A DNA stretch of 64,000 nucleotides from Streptococcus parasanguinis CC87K (GCF_000507765.1 NZ_KI669401.1:918597-982596), one strand, 5' to 3'; counted from the first letter of the stretch, positions 7,675 through 17,541 are shown. Made by a program: numbers and translations. Notes: generated by a model from the letters alone, not told the origin.

Positions 7675-8603
7675 TCCTTCACCTCATTTTGACTAATCAA
7701 CTGGGACAAACGTTCTTCAAAAGTTTTGGTAGCATCATAGCCCATTTCTTTGGCCCGAACATTCATCGCTGCGGCTTCGATCACGACCGAAATGTTCCGA
7801 CCAGTCTTCACAGGGATGCGGATCCGAGGAATGGTCACACCACCGATTTCCAACTCTTCTGCATTATTACCAAGACGATCATAAACTTGATCCTTAGCAT
7901 AATTTTCCAAGTAAACAGCGATTTGGACTTGTGAAGAATCCTTGACAGCACTTGCGCCGTAGAGACTCATGACATCGATAATCCCGACACCACGGATCTC
8001 TAGTAAGTGGCGTAGGATTTCAGCTGGCTCTCCCCAAAGGGTCATCTCGTCTCTCGCATAGATATCGACTCGGTCATCTGCTACGAGGCGGTGCCCCCGC
8101 TTGACAAGTTCCAGACCTGTCTCGCTTTTCCCGATTCCGCTATCTCCTTGGATCAAGACACCCATCCCATAAATATCCATCAAGACACCGTGTACACTCG
8201 TACGTTCTGCTAGGCGACTATCCAAATAGCTAGAAAGTTCTCCAGATAAACGACTCGTTGCAACATTGCTCTTCAAAATGGCTAGTTGCTTCTCTTCAGC
8301 AGCTCGCAACATTTCTTCTGGAATTTCTAAATTCCTCGCGACAATGATGACAGGTGTCTCTGGCTGGAACATCTTGCGCAGGACCTGATGACGGTTGTGA
8401 GAGCTCATCTTCACCAGGTAGGACCATTCTTTCATTCCTACAAGCTGAATCCGCTCAGGTGTGTAATAGTCGAAATAGCCCGTCATTTCAAGACCTGGAC
8501 GTGAAATGTCCGCAGTCGTAATTTCCTTGCTTAAGAGGCTATCATCCCCATAAACAACCGATAGACGAAGCTTTTCCTGTAGATCGCGAACAGTAACTGC
8601 CAT
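7671..8603 (-). CDS. hprK: HPr kinase/phosphorylase
   Basis: A 310-aa bifunctional enzyme that phosphorylates HPr on Ser46 when glycolytic intermediates are high and reverses this by phosphorolysis. It is thus the sensor upstream of CcpA catabolite control; ccpA is at 34.4 kb here. The P-loop GDSGIGKS is at residues 153-160, the catalytic His of SVHGV just before it, and the HPrK signature [10 protein letters not shown] after it. The frame runs to 8621 through a TTG, but the ATG at 8603 is chosen because AAGGGAG lies seven bases before it and the length fits the family. First gene of a four-gene operon. Confidence 0.95.
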   Translation of the reverse strand: MAVTVRDLQEKLRLSVVYGDDSLLSKEITTADISRPGLEMTGYFDYYTPERIQLVGMKEWSYLVKMSSHNRHQVLRKMFQPETPVIIVARNLEIPEEMLRAAEEKQLAILKSNVATSRLSGELSSYLDSRLAERTSVHGVLMDIYGMGVLIQGDSGIGKSETGLELVKRGHRLVADDRVDIYARDEMTLWGEPAEILRHLLEIRGVGIIDVMSLYGASAVKDSSQVQIAVYLENYAKDQVYDRLGNNAEELEIGGVTIPRIRIPVKTGRNISVVIEAAAMNVRAKEMGYDATKTFEERLSQLISQNEVKE

Positions 8604-8632
8604 ATCATTCTCCCTTTTCAAATTCTCTCTCT

Positions 8633-8641
8633 ATTATAGCA
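8633..8641 (-). promoter_or_regulatory. Promoter of the hprK-lgt operon (extended -10)
   Basis: The minus strand reads TGCTATAAT about 30 bases before the hprK start. Confidence 0.65.
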
Positions 8642-8714
8642 GATTTTCTCTTCAGACGAGAGCCTGAAGTGTCATTTGAAAGATCCATTTTCAACTCCTT
8701 TTTAAGGCAAGCAA

Positions 8715-8745
8715 AAAGAGGCGAAGACAAAGGTCTCCAACCTCT
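8715..8745 (-). terminator. Terminator of the PspC operon
   Basis: On the minus strand AGAGG...AGAC-CTTT-GTCT...CCTCT is followed by TTTTTG. Confidence 0.75.
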
Positions 8746-8775
8746 AGGAAATGATGGGAACATATGAAAAATGCT

Positions 8776-9150
8776 CTAGCCTTCACCATGCAAGTAATCT
8801 GTAATCATGGATTTGATTCCGGTAGAGACCGCATAGACCACCGCATTTGAAGGGAATGCGATCAATCCGAGCATAAAGACGGCAGGTCCTCCCCCCAACA
8901 AGGAGAAAACCAGATACAAAACCGGCAGAAATAAAATCGAAAACCGATAAATTTGTGGCTTTCTAGCCATTTCTGTTGGCAGAAACAAGAGGTAGAAGAG
9001 ACTATTCCAAATGCCCAGTGGAAAAAGGAGCATTCCGATCAAAACTGTTCCAACTCCTTCACCAAAAAAACGATTTAAAATGAAAAACTGTCCTATAAAA
9101 CTGAAGAAGAGATATAGAATAAAAGCAAGGGAATAGAACTTCTGCTTCAC
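8776..9150 (-). CDS. Hypothetical membrane protein
   Basis: A 124-aa very hydrophobic protein with three to four predicted membrane segments (about 6-24, 32-52, 70-86, 88-112). I recognise no family. It begins 12 bases after the PspC-domain gene and shares its promoter and terminator, so the pair probably acts together at the membrane, perhaps in envelope stress as PspC proteins do elsewhere. That role is inference from position only. Confidence 0.65.
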   Translation of the reverse strand: MKQKFYSLAFILYLFFSFIGQFFILNRFFGEGVGTVLIGMLLFPLGIWNSLFYLLFLPTEMARKPQIYRFSILFLPVLYLVFSLLGGGPAVFMLGLIAFPSNAVVYAVSTGIKSMITDYLHGEG

Positions 9151-9162
9151 TCAAATCTCCTT

Positions 9163-9444
9163 TTAGAAAAATGGACTATCATTCTGATCATGGATGGGTT
9201 CGGCCTCTTTTCTTCGACGAGGTCGAGGGCCATAGTCAAACATTTCCTGCTCCTCCTCGTCCTTATAAGGCAAGGTCGTATCTAACAGTAAATAGATAAT
9301 CACACCGATAAAGGCATGAGAAACCGTAAAAAGAATAAACAAGAAGCGTAGGAGAGTTACACTAAGACCAAATTTATCGGCTAAGCCAGCTAGCACACCT
9401 GAAACCAGGCGATGTCGTTTTAATTTGTAAAATGATGATGTCAT
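9163..9444 (-). CDS. PspC domain-containing protein
   Basis: A 93-aa protein with the PspC domain: FYKLKRHRLVSGVLAGLADKFGL at the start in characteristic form, then one membrane helix (about 33-55) with the typical LPYKDEEE border. PspC proteins sense or counter membrane stress in enterobacteria; in Firmicutes the role is less clear. The C-terminal tail is charged (RPRRRKEAE). A minus-strand TAAAAT box lies about 30 bases upstream of the ATG, and AGAGGAAAA serves as ribosome-binding site. First of two genes. Confidence 0.85.
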   Translation of the reverse strand: MTSSFYKLKRHRLVSGVLAGLADKFGLSVTLLRFLFILFTVSHAFIGVIIYLLLDTTLPYKDEEEQEMFDYGPRPRRRKEAEPIHDQNDSPFF

Positions 9445-9518
9445 TTGATTTTCCTCTTTCTAGTTAGACCTATTTTAGCAGAGTCGAACTGGAAAGAGAT
9501 CCGCCTAAAGACTGATTC

Positions 9519-9974
9519 TTACACTTGTCTCATTTCAAGAAATTGCAGGCGGCTGTGACAGCGACCGCAGGCATATTTCTTCAGATCGATTTTTCGCTTT
9601 CGTCTATACTCTTGGCCACAATGGGGACATTGATAGAGATAGATCCGCTTGACTCGCCCAGTTCTATCTGGTAGAGGAGGTGTGAAACGAAGACCGTCCA
9701 CTTGCTGGAGAAGTTGCTTAAAGTCTAGATCTTTGTGGCGATAGCCTTTTCCTTGATCGTAAAGATGGTAATGGCAGAGCTCGTGACGGACGATTTTACG
9801 AAAGACCTCTAACCCGAAAGCTTGGTATATTTTCGGGTTGAAATCAAGGTGTCGATCTTTGGGAAAGAAACGACCCCCAGTAGTTTGAAGACGTGAATTC
9901 CACTCTGCTTGATGGCGGAATTCTCTCCCAAAATCTTCTAGGGATACTTGGCGTACATACTCAGTCAGATTCAT
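9519..9974 (-). CDS. SprT-like family protein
   Basis: A 151-aa SprT-like protein. The zinc-metalloprotease-like motif is present as VRHELCHYH (HExxH variant HELCH), and a C-terminal zinc ribbon is visible as CPHCGQEY and CGRCH. SprT-like proteins are related to SPRTN proteases, but the bacterial members' substrates are unknown. The ATG lies inside the last 14 bases of tex, so the gene is read from the tex transcript with coupled translation. Confidence 0.88.
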   Translation of the reverse strand: MNLTEYVRQVSLEDFGREFRHQAEWNSRLQTTGGRFFPKDRHLDFNPKIYQAFGLEVFRKIVRHELCHYHLYDQGKGYRHKDLDFKQLLQQVDGLRFTPPLPDRTGRVKRIYLYQCPHCGQEYRRKRKIDLKKYACGRCHSRLQFLEMRQV

Positions 9975-12087
9975 TCGGAGCTACCAAACTGAGATTGACT
10001 TTTTCGCGTTCCACATCAATCTTCTTCACCCAGACGGTTACCAAATCACCTACTGATACGACCTGGCTTGGATGCTTGATAAACTGCTTGCTCATATGGG
10101 AGATATGAATCAAGCCATCTTCGTGAATGCCAATATCGACAAAGGCCCCAAAGTCAACCACATTGCGCACAACCCCTTCTAATTTTTGGCCTATATGGAG
10201 GTCTTTAATATCCAAGACATCCTGACGGAGCACGGGTGCATCAAAGGAATCCCGCAAATCGCGACCTGGTTTTAGGAGATCGGCAATAATATCTTTCAGG
10301 GTTTCTGGTCCCAGATCCAGCTGAGTAGACATCTCCTTTATGTTCACAGCTTTTAATTTTTCCTGAGCGGATGCATCGAGGTCGGTAATTTCAAGAAGTT
10401 GAAAAAGTTTTTCAACTTCCTTGTAACTTTCAGGGTGAACGCCGGTATTGTCCAAGATATTTTTACTTTCAGGAATGCGTAAGAATCCAGCCGCTTGCTC
10501 GAAAGCCTTGGCGCCGAGACGAGGGACTTTTTTAATCTGTGCTCGTGAAAGAATCATTCCTTCTTCTTCCCGGTATTTCACAATATTTTCAGAGATGGTT
10601 TTATTGAGTCCTGCTACATGGGCTAAGAGAGAGGGACTAGCCGTATTGATATTGACCCCAACTTGGTTGACGACAGTATCTACCACGAAATCCAAGCTTT
10701 CTGTCAGTTTTTTCTGATTGACATCGTGTTGGTATTGACCGACACCGATGGATTTGGCATCGATTTTCACCAATTCTGCTAGCGGATCTTGCAAGCGACG
10801 GGCAATGGAGATGGCCGAGCGTTTTTCAACGGTTAGCTCTGGGAACTCATGACGGGCCAACTCACTAGCTGAATAGACAGAGGCTCCGCTTTCATTGACA
10901 ATAACATAGCGAACTCCTGGATGGTCATGAAGCACCTCTGCGACAAAGGCCTCACTTTCACGGCTGGCGGTTCCATTTCCAATCGCAATAATTTCTATTC
11001 CGAACTCTTTGATCAAGGAGGATAGATCCTTTTTAGCCTGCTCGATCTGAGCTGGTTTTGCAGGAGCAACTGGATAGATGACCTGGGTGGCAAGCATCTT
11101 TCCTGTCTCATCGACAACGGCTAGTTTAGCACCGGTCCGAAAGGCTGGGTCAAATCCAAGGACCACGCGCCCTTTTAATGGAGGAATGAGCAATAGATTC
11201 CGTAGATTTTCAGAGAACAATTGAATGGCTCCGTCTTCTGCCACCTCCGTTAACTCTGTCCGAATCCGACGTTCAATCGCAGGAACGATTTTTTTCTTAA
11301 CCGCTTGTTGAATAACCTCATCGACATAGGCATTTTTCGTTTTAAAACGAGCCTCAAAAATACGAATGATCCGATCCAGTTGGTGCTCGAATCCGACTTT
11401 GAGAACGCCCAATTTTTCCCCACGATTGAGAGCTAGAGTCCGGTAGCCTTGCATATTCTTGATCTTCTCAGAAAAATCATAATAGATTTCAAAGGTTCTC
11501 TTAGGATCTAAGCTTTCATCCTTCAAGGTTGACGTCATGAGGGAATGCCCATGAATTTCTTGATAGGTGAGGGCCCGTAATTGGGTATCCTCTGAAATAG
11601 CCTCTACCAGAATATCCACTGCACCAGCTAATGCTGCGGTTTCAGTTGGGAAGGCCTCGCAGGTAAATTTCCGAGCCTCTGCTTCCAAGTCTGGACTATT
11701 TTGCAAAATGAGACGTGCCAAGGGGAAAAGTCCTGCTTCTCGTGCAATCGTCGCCTTGGTCCGCCGTTTTTCCTTATATGGGAGATAGAGCTCTTCGACA
11801 TCCGCTAATTTTTCAGCAGCCTCAATAGCCTGCTTGAGCGCCTCTGTCAGTTTGCCCTGTTCCTCAATCTTAGCAAGGACAGTTTCCTTTCGTTCGGCTA
11901 GAGTCGTTAAGGATTTGTCCCGGTCAATAATGGCCTTGATCGCTACTTCATCTAAATTTCCCGTCATATCTTTTCGATAGCGGGCAATGAAAGGAATAGT
12001 TGAGCCTTCTGCGGTCAGACTCAATACGGTATCGATTTGTTTTAAGCTAACACCCAATTCTTGGGCTATTTTTTCATATTTATCCAT
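9961..12087 (-). CDS. tex: Tex family RNA-binding transcription accessory protein
   Basis: A 708-aa Tex protein. The N-terminal region has the conserved [14 protein letters not shown] block. A YqgF/RuvC-like domain ([19 protein letters not shown]) and a helix-hairpin-helix region ([21 protein letters not shown]) follow. The C-terminus is an S1 RNA-binding domain ([20 protein letters not shown]). Tex binds nucleic acids and RNA polymerase and affects gene expression and virulence in pneumococcus; the mechanism is not settled. The frame runs to 12120, but the family start [12 protein letters not shown] is at 12087. That ATG sits seven bases after an extended -10 box. Confidence 0.93.
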   Translation of the reverse strand: MDKYEKIAQELGVSLKQIDTVLSLTAEGSTIPFIARYRKDMTGNLDEVAIKAIIDRDKSLTTLAERKETVLAKIEEQGKLTEALKQAIEAAEKLADVEELYLPYKEKRRTKATIAREAGLFPLARLILQNSPDLEAEARKFTCEAFPTETAALAGAVDILVEAISEDTQLRALTYQEIHGHSLMTSTLKDESLDPKRTFEIYYDFSEKIKNMQGYRTLALNRGEKLGVLKVGFEHQLDRIIRIFEARFKTKNAYVDEVIQQAVKKKIVPAIERRIRTELTEVAEDGAIQLFSENLRNLLLIPPLKGRVVLGFDPAFRTGAKLAVVDETGKMLATQVIYPVAPAKPAQIEQAKKDLSSLIKEFGIEIIAIGNGTASRESEAFVAEVLHDHPGVRYVIVNESGASVYSASELARHEFPELTVEKRSAISIARRLQDPLAELVKIDAKSIGVGQYQHDVNQKKLTESLDFVVDTVVNQVGVNINTASPSLLAHVAGLNKTISENIVKYREEEGMILSRAQIKKVPRLGAKAFEQAAGFLRIPESKNILDNTGVHPESYKEVEKLFQLLEITDLDASAQEKLKAVNIKEMSTQLDLGPETLKDIIADLLKPGRDLRDSFDAPVLRQDVLDIKDLHIGQKLEGVVRNVVDFGAFVDIGIHEDGLIHISHMSKQFIKHPSQVVSVGDLVTVWVKKIDVEREKVNLSLVAPNESD

Positions 12088-12094
12088 AGCCTCT

Positions 12095-12103
12095 ATTATA
12101 GCA
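12095..12103 (-). promoter_or_regulatory. Extended -10 box directly before tex
   Basis: The minus strand reads TGCTATAAT, then AGAGGCT, then the tex ATG. Expected transcription start is at about 12088, one base before the start codon. No consensus -35 at the right spacing. Confidence 0.65.
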
Positions 12104-12228
12104 TATTTTGCTGCCATCAAGGGTGAGAGCGCCTGTTCTGGTCTCTGTTTCAGGGATTTTTCAGAGAATAATTTTGACCCTATGGTTCTTTCCTTTTATG
12201 CTCCATTTCCCCCTTGCTCTTTCCTTTT

Positions 12229-12237
12229 TGTTATAAT
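12229..12237 (+). promoter_or_regulatory. Extended -10 promoter of the permease operon
   Basis: TGTTATAAT, about 28 bases before the ATG of the 49-aa gene. No convincing -35. Confidence 0.6.
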
Positions 12238-12264
12238 GAAAGAAAATAAAAAGGAGGCCCAACA

Positions 12265-12414
12265 ATGGCTATTAAATTCTCAAAAACAGATGATCTTGAT
12301 AAAATGTTTGAAAATTTTGCGAGTTTTCCGGATGTAGAAAAGAAAGTAGAATTTCCTGAAGAAAAAAAGAAGGCAGAAACTGCTACCACTAAAGAAGCAA
12401 AGAAGGTTAAGTAA
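12265..12414 (+). CDS. Small conserved streptococcal protein (SPJ_0845-like), 49 aa
   Basis: A 49-codon ORF beginning MAIKFSKTDDLDKMFENFAS, preceded by a perfect AAGGAGG six bases from the ATG, and ending in a Lys/Glu/Ala-rich tail. I recall a small pneumococcal family (SPJ_0845) with a near-identical start; the assignment rests on memory. The stop codon overlaps the permease ATG (TAATG), so translation is coupled. No signal peptide or membrane segment is present. The job is unknown; the tight coupling suggests a partner of the permease. Confidence 0.8.
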   Translation: MAIKFSKTDDLDKMFENFASFPDVEKKVEFPEEKKKAETATTKEAKKVK

Positions 12415-13319
12415 TGACATTCTTTCAACACCTTCCCTCTAGCGTCTTGCAGGCTGGGGCTATTTTTCTCTCGATTATTATCGAAGCCCTACCGTTTGTC
12501 CTAATCGGAAGTATCATTTCAGGGATTATTGAGGTCTATATCACCCCCGAGAGGGTCTACCGCTTTCTTCCCAAGAATAAATTTGGGCGGATCTTCTTTG
12601 GGACCTTTATCGGCTTTATCTTTCCTTCCTGTGAATGTGGAATTGTCCCCATTATCAATCGCTTTCTAGAAAAGAAAGTTCCAAGTTATACTGCTGTTCC
12701 CTTTCTGGTGACAGCACCGGTCATCAATCCTATCGTTCTCTTTGCGACCTACTCAGCCTTTGGGAATTCTGTCAAGATGGCCCTCTACCGAGCCCTTGGT
12801 TCCCTACTGGTCGCAACGGTACTTGGAATCTTTCTTGGTTTTATTCAGACAGATTCGATCCAAAAAGAACATCGTAAGGCTGTACATGAACATGATTTTA
12901 GGGACTTGAGCAAAGGTCAAAAGCTCTTCCAAGTCTTGGTACAAGCCATTGATGAATTCTTTGATACGGGACGTTACCTGGTATTTGGTTGCCTCTTTGC
13001 CAGCCTCATCCAAGTCTATGTCCCAACACGGATCCTCACTTCGATCAGCGCGACACCGGTTATTGCTATTCTCCTTCTCATGGTCTTGTCCTTTCTCCTC
13101 TCACTTTGTAGCGAGGCGGACGCCTTTGTTGGATCCTCTCTTCTAACAAGTTTTGGAGTAGCGCCTGTTCTTGCCTTTTTGGTGATTGGGCCTATGCTTG
13201 ATGTCAAAAATCTCCTCATGATGAAAAATTATCTCAAAACCCGTTTCATCTGGCAATTTATCGGGATTGTGAGTGGAGTTGTGCTCCTTTATGCTTGGTT
13301 TGTGGGGGTAGTGCTATGA
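12414..13319 (+). CDS. Permease (DUF318/UPF0718, YcgR-like)
   Basis: A 301-aa polytopic protein with eight or so hydrophobic segments. The family hallmarks are EALPFVLIGSIISGIIEVYI in shortened form near the start, PSCECGIVPI at residue ~65, a TAPVINPIVLFATYSAF block, and LCSEADAFVGSSL later. In B. subtilis the relatives YcgR/YcgQ are in the zinc (Zur) regulon, so a metal-related transport role is plausible by family knowledge but unproven. It is overlapped by genes on both sides (TAATG at the start, ATGA at the end), showing a tightly coupled three-gene operon. Confidence 0.85.
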   Translation: MTFFQHLPSSVLQAGAIFLSIIIEALPFVLIGSIISGIIEVYITPERVYRFLPKNKFGRIFFGTFIGFIFPSCECGIVPIINRFLEKKVPSYTAVPFLVTAPVINPIVLFATYSAFGNSVKMALYRALGSLLVATVLGIFLGFIQTDSIQKEHRKAVHEHDFRDLSKGQKLFQVLVQAIDEFFDTGRYLVFGCLFASLIQVYVPTRILTSISATPVIAILLLMVLSFLLSLCSEADAFVGSSLLTSFGVAPVLAFLVIGPMLDVKNLLMMKNYLKTRFIWQFIGIVSGVVLLYAWFVGVVL

Positions 13320-14131
13320 TTCGTTTCTTGATATTAGCTGGCTATTTTGAGCTCACCATGTACCTGCAATTATCTGGTAAGCTCAATCAATACATCAACT
13401 TACACTATTCTTACTTGGCTTATATTTCCATGTTCTTGTCCTTTGTTTTAGCTCTTGTGCAGCTAATCATCTGGGTCAAGCAGATGAAGATCCACAGTCA
13501 TCTCTCTGGCTTCTGGGCAAAAGTAGCGAGTATTTTCTTGCTCTGTATTCCTTTGTTTGTCGGGCTATTTTTTCCTACTGTGACACTAGATTCCCAAACG
13601 GTTTCTGCCAAAGGTTATCACTTCCCGGTTGCTGCTGGATCTTCCAAGGAAATCCAGCAGGACGAAGGGACAACAACCCAGTATCTCAAACCAGATACTA
13701 GTAGCTATTTTACCAAATCTGCCTATGAGTCAGAAATGAAGCAGGCGGCAAAGAAATATGTTGATGAAAAAGTGATCCAGGTGACCACTGAGAATTATAT
13801 GGAAGTCATGGAAGTTATTTATGATTATCCTGACCAATTTGCAGGAAAGACGATCGAGCTGACCGGCTTTGTATACAATGACCCCAATAACAAGGATAGC
13901 CAATTCCTCTTTCGCTTTGGGATCATCCACTGTATCGCAGACTCGGGTGTTTACGGTCTTTTAACAACCGGTGCCCCTCAACATTTTGAAAACAATACCT
14001 GGATCCATGCAAAAGGAACCTTATCCATTGAATACCACAAACAGCTCAAGCAAAGCTTGCCTGTCCTCCACGTGACGGATTGTCAAACCATTACACAACC
14101 AGATAATCCTTATGTCTACCGCGTATTTTAA
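13316..14131 (+). CDS. TIGR03943 family protein (YcgQ-like permease partner)
   Basis: A 271-aa protein with four N-terminal membrane helices (to about residue 90) and a soluble extracytoplasmic C-terminal domain. The C-terminal block IELTGFVYNDPN...FRFGIIHCIADS matches the TIGR03943 pattern that always accompanies the DUF318 permease. The ATG at 13316 overlaps the permease stop as ATGA; the frame extends back to 13295 but that part lies within the permease gene. The pair probably forms one membrane complex; the cargo is unknown. Confidence 0.85.
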   Translation: MIRFLILAGYFELTMYLQLSGKLNQYINLHYSYLAYISMFLSFVLALVQLIIWVKQMKIHSHLSGFWAKVASIFLLCIPLFVGLFFPTVTLDSQTVSAKGYHFPVAAGSSKEIQQDEGTTTQYLKPDTSSYFTKSAYESEMKQAAKKYVDEKVIQVTTENYMEVMEVIYDYPDQFAGKTIELTGFVYNDPNNKDSQFLFRFGIIHCIADSGVYGLLTTGAPQHFENNTWIHAKGTLSIEYHKQLKQSLPVLHVTDCQTITQPDNPYVYRVF

Positions 14132-14170
14132 TGAATAGACTAAGTTCCTTCGATAGGCCTTAACCCCATG

Positions 14171-14203
14171 AAAGCTAGAACGCTCCTTCGTTCTAGCTTT
14201 TTC
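14171..14203 (+). terminator. Terminator of the permease operon
   Basis: AAAGCTAGAACG-CTC-CTTCGTTCTAGCTTTTT, a long perfect stem with a T-run. Confidence 0.88.
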
Positions 14204-14324
14204 TATGCTTTCCTCTCAAATCCTCTAATCCAAGCGGAAAATATTCGGAACAACGATTCCATCAAAGAAATCTTGTGGATTTTATGGTAAAATATGGTTA
14301 ATAAAATAGGAAATAGGTACTTAA

Positions 14325-15791
14325 ATGTCTTCAAAAGTTATTGTAACCATTTTCGGGGCCAGTGGAGATTTAGCCAAGCGCAAACTCTATCCATCCCTTT
14401 TTAGACTCTATAAATCAGGAAATCTATCTGAAAACTTTGCGGTTATCGGAACAGCCCGCAGACCATGGAGCAAGGAATACTTTGAATCAGTCGTGGTAGA
14501 ATCCATCACAGACCTGGCAGATAGCCCTCAACAAGCCCAAGAATTCGCCAGTCATTTCTACTACCAAAGTCATGATGTTAATGATACCGAACATTACATC
14601 GCCCTGCGCGAATTGCAAAATAGCTTGGATGAAAAATACCAAACGGAACACAACAAGGTCTTCTTCTTGTCCATGGCTCCTCAATTTTTTGGAACCATTG
14701 CTAAACACCTCAAATCAGAAGGCATTGTGGATGGACAAGGTTTTGAGCGCTTGATCGTTGAAAAACCTTTCGGTACAGACCTAGAAACGGCTAGTCAGCT
14801 CAACAAGGAATTGGAAGAAACCTTTGATGAAGAACAAATCTTCCGTATCGACCATTACCTTGGAAAAGAAATGATCCAAAATATCTTTGCCATTCGTTTT
14901 GGAAATCTTATTTTTGATAATCTTTGGAATCGAGATTTTATTGACAATATCCAAATTACCTTCGCTGAACGCTTAGGAGTTGAAGAACGCGGTGGCTACT
15001 ATGATCACTCGGGGGCCCTTCGAGATATGGTGCAAAACCATACCCTTCAGCTTTTGTCTTTGCTTGCCATGGATAAACCAGCTACCTTTACCAAGGATGC
15101 GATTCGGGCTGAAAAAGTAAAAGTATTTGAGCAATTGCACAATCCAACAGATGACGAATTGAAGAAATTCTTTATCCGTGGTCAATACCATTCAGGTACG
15201 ATCAAAGGGAAAAAAGATATCTCTTATCGCAGTGAGCCCAATGTCGACCCTGAATCTACTACGGAGACCTATGCTTCTGGTACGTTCTTTGTTGATAGCG
15301 ATCGCTTCCGCGGTGTGCCTTTCTTCTTCCGTACCGGAAAACGCTTGACGCAAAAAGGAACCATGGTCAATGTGGTCTTCAAGCAAACCGACTCCATCTT
15401 TGGACATAGCTTGCAACCAAATGTCTTGACAATTTATATCCAACCAAATGAAGGTTTCTCATTGAGCATCAACGGAAAAGAGGTCGGAGAAAAATTCAGC
15501 ATCGCACCAATTTCCTTTGATTATGAAACAGATGCGACTGCAACTGGGGCTTCACCAGAGCCTTATGAAAAATTAATTTTCGACGTTTTGAACAATGACT
15601 CAACCAATTACAGCCACTGGCACGAAGTCCGTGCTTCATGGCAATTGATTGACCGGATTGAAAAACTATGGGCCGAAAATGGAGCACCGCTCTATGAATA
15701 CAAGTCTGGATCCATGGGACCAACTGCATCCGATGATCTCCTTGCAGAATACGGAGCCGAATGGGTTTGGAAACCTGAACCTAAGAATTAA
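14325..15791 (+). CDS. zwf: Glucose-6-phosphate 1-dehydrogenase
   Basis: A 488-aa cytoplasmic enzyme that oxidises glucose-6-phosphate to 6-phosphogluconolactone with NADP, the entry to the oxidative pentose phosphate pathway. The nucleotide-binding start IFGASGDLAKRKLYPSLF and the active-site block RIDHYLGKE are present, with FFRTGKRL later. Length is normal. An extended -10 box, TGGTAAAAT, lies about 32 bases upstream. The ribosome-binding site is weak (AAATAGGT). Monocistronic. Confidence 0.96.
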   Translation: MSSKVIVTIFGASGDLAKRKLYPSLFRLYKSGNLSENFAVIGTARRPWSKEYFESVVVESITDLADSPQQAQEFASHFYYQSHDVNDTEHYIALRELQNSLDEKYQTEHNKVFFLSMAPQFFGTIAKHLKSEGIVDGQGFERLIVEKPFGTDLETASQLNKELEETFDEEQIFRIDHYLGKEMIQNIFAIRFGNLIFDNLWNRDFIDNIQITFAERLGVEERGGYYDHSGALRDMVQNHTLQLLSLLAMDKPATFTKDAIRAEKVKVFEQLHNPTDDELKKFFIRGQYHSGTIKGKKDISYRSEPNVDPESTTETYASGTFFVDSDRFRGVPFFFRTGKRLTQKGTMVNVVFKQTDSIFGHSLQPNVLTIYIQPNEGFSLSINGKEVGEKFSIAPISFDYETDATATGASPEPYEKLIFDVLNNDSTNYSHWHEVRASWQLIDRIEKLWAENGAPLYEYKSGSMGPTASDDLLAEYGAEWVWKPEPKN

Positions 15792-15794
15792 GGA

Positions 15795-15818
15795 AAGCCA
15801 CCTTCGGGTGGTTTTTTT
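15795..15818 (+). terminator. Terminator of zwf
   Basis: AAGCCACC-TTC-GGGTGGTT followed by TTTTT, just after the zwf stop codon. Confidence 0.88.
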
Positions 15819-15835
15819 GATAGCGCAAGGAAACA

Positions 15836-15871
15836 AAAAGACAAATTGTCTTTTAAACAATTTGTCTTTTT
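15836..15871. terminator. Bidirectional terminator between zwf and ftsY
   Basis: AAAAGACAAATTGT (15836-15850 region) and ACAATTTGTCTTTT are perfect arms around a short loop; A- and T-runs on the ends serve both strands. Confidence 0.85.
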
Positions 15872-15882
15872 CTATTTGACTC

Positions 15883-17541
15883 TTAAATCAAGCCTTCCAA
15901 GAGGCCTCTCATGAAGTTTTCTGAGTGGAATGGTCCGATGTCATCAATCTTTTCTCCGAATCCAATCAACTTCACTGGGATATCCAACTCTTCTCGAATC
16001 GCAAGGACGACCCCACCTCGAGCCGTTCCATCGATCTTGGTCAATACAATTCCTGTCACAGGTGTAATTTTTGAAAATTCTTTAGCTTGCACCAAGGCAT
16101 TTTGACCAGTTGATGCATCGAGGGCCAGCAAGGTTTCATGCGGTGCATCAGGTACCACACGCTTGATAATGCGGCCGATTTTTTCAAGCTCCGCCATGAG
16201 GTTGTCCTTGTTTTGCAGACGACCCGCCGTATCAATCATCAGAACATCGATGTTTTCAGCGATCGCACGTTCCATTCCATCAAAGACGACGCTAGCAGGA
16301 TCTGATTTTTCAGGACCTGTTACAACTGGAACATCTACGCGGCGTCCCCATTCTGCCAGTTGAGCTACTGCTCCTGCACGGAAAGTATCTGCTGCAACCA
16401 ACATGACTTTCTTGCCTTCTTGTTTGTAGCGGTGGGCTAACTTCCCGATAGAGGTTGTTTTACCAACTCCATTGACCCCAACAAAGAGCATGACCGTAAG
16501 ACCGTCTTGAAAACGAATGGCTTCATTAAATTGGCCATCCTTTTCATACAAGTCCACCAATTTTTCGATGATCACGCGCTTGAGAGCATCTGGTTTTTTG
16601 GCATTTTCCAAACGGGCTTCATAGCGCAACTCTTCGGTTAAATTAGAGGCCACTTGAACTCCAACATCACTCATAATCAAGAGTTCTTCCAATTCTTCAA
16701 AGAATTCTTCATCGACTGAACGGAAATTGGCAAAGAAGGCATTGAGGCGTGCTCCAAATCCAGTCCTTGTCTTTTTCAAGCTACGATCGTATTTTTCCTG
16801 AATGGTTTCTTGCTGAGGCTTAACCTCGTCTGGAATTGGCTCTTCTGCCTCTTCAACAGTCCTTTCCTCAACGGCTGATGCAGCTTCTCCTTCCGGAAGT
16901 CTGGACTCAGCTTCTGCTACTTCTGAAGTTTCCTCCACTTGAGCGATCGCTTCTGATACTTCAGGTTCTGGGACCTCATCCTGAGCTTCTACTAGTTCTG
17001 GAGACTCCTCTTCTGTCGTGCTCTCTTCTACTGGCTCAGCGTCAGATGATGGAGAGGCAATTGGTGACTCTTCTTCCATTTCTGAACCGTTAGCCCCATC
17101 TGCTTCCTCACCATCTTCATTAACTTCCGCTTCAATTTTCACTTCTTCAAGAGACTCAGTCTCCGTGTCATCAGCTAGTGGTGAAACTTCTTCAGGAATT
17201 GCTTCTGTTTGAGCAGGTTCAAAGGCAACTGGAGACTCCTCTACCGGTTCTTGAACTTCAGGAGTCTCTGAAGTTCCTATTTCTTCAACAAGAGGTTCCT
17301 CTGCCGGCTCTTCTTGAGCAACGGTTGAAACAGGTTGATGAGTGGCTGCAATTCGCGCTTTAAGCTCTTGGTAATAAGCCTCCATATCTGCGATTTTTTG
17401 CTCTTCCTTGTCATTTAAGGTAGCCGCCGGCTCCTCTTTGACAGTTTCTTCAACCTCAGTACTTTCCGTCACTTCTTCCGAAGACGGAAGCACTTTTTCA
17501 GTTTCTTCTTTTTTTCCAAATAAACGATCAAATAATCCCAT
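15883..17541 (-). CDS. ftsY: Signal recognition particle receptor FtsY
   Basis: A 552-aa GTPase that docks SRP-ribosome complexes at the membrane for co-translational insertion. The C-terminal NG domain (from about residue 245) shows GVNGVGKTTSIGKLA (P-loop), DTFRAGAVAQLAEW, DTAGR and TKIDGTARGG. The N-terminal ~240 residues are an extremely acidic, low-complexity A-domain of repeated EEP/EES/VEE units, longer than in many streptococcal FtsY proteins as I remember them. Last gene of the rnc-smc-HAD-HAD-ftsY operon; the next gene upstream ends at the adjacent base. Confidence 0.95.
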   Translation of the reverse strand: MGLFDRLFGKKEETEKVLPSSEEVTESTEVEETVKEEPAATLNDKEEQKIADMEAYYQELKARIAATHQPVSTVAQEEPAEEPLVEEIGTSETPEVQEPVEESPVAFEPAQTEAIPEEVSPLADDTETESLEEVKIEAEVNEDGEEADGANGSEMEEESPIASPSSDAEPVEESTTEEESPELVEAQDEVPEPEVSEAIAQVEETSEVAEAESRLPEGEAASAVEERTVEEAEEPIPDEVKPQQETIQEKYDRSLKKTRTGFGARLNAFFANFRSVDEEFFEELEELLIMSDVGVQVASNLTEELRYEARLENAKKPDALKRVIIEKLVDLYEKDGQFNEAIRFQDGLTVMLFVGVNGVGKTTSIGKLAHRYKQEGKKVMLVAADTFRAGAVAQLAEWGRRVDVPVVTGPEKSDPASVVFDGMERAIAENIDVLMIDTAGRLQNKDNLMAELEKIGRIIKRVVPDAPHETLLALDASTGQNALVQAKEFSKITPVTGIVLTKIDGTARGGVVLAIREELDIPVKLIGFGEKIDDIGPFHSENFMRGLLEGLI

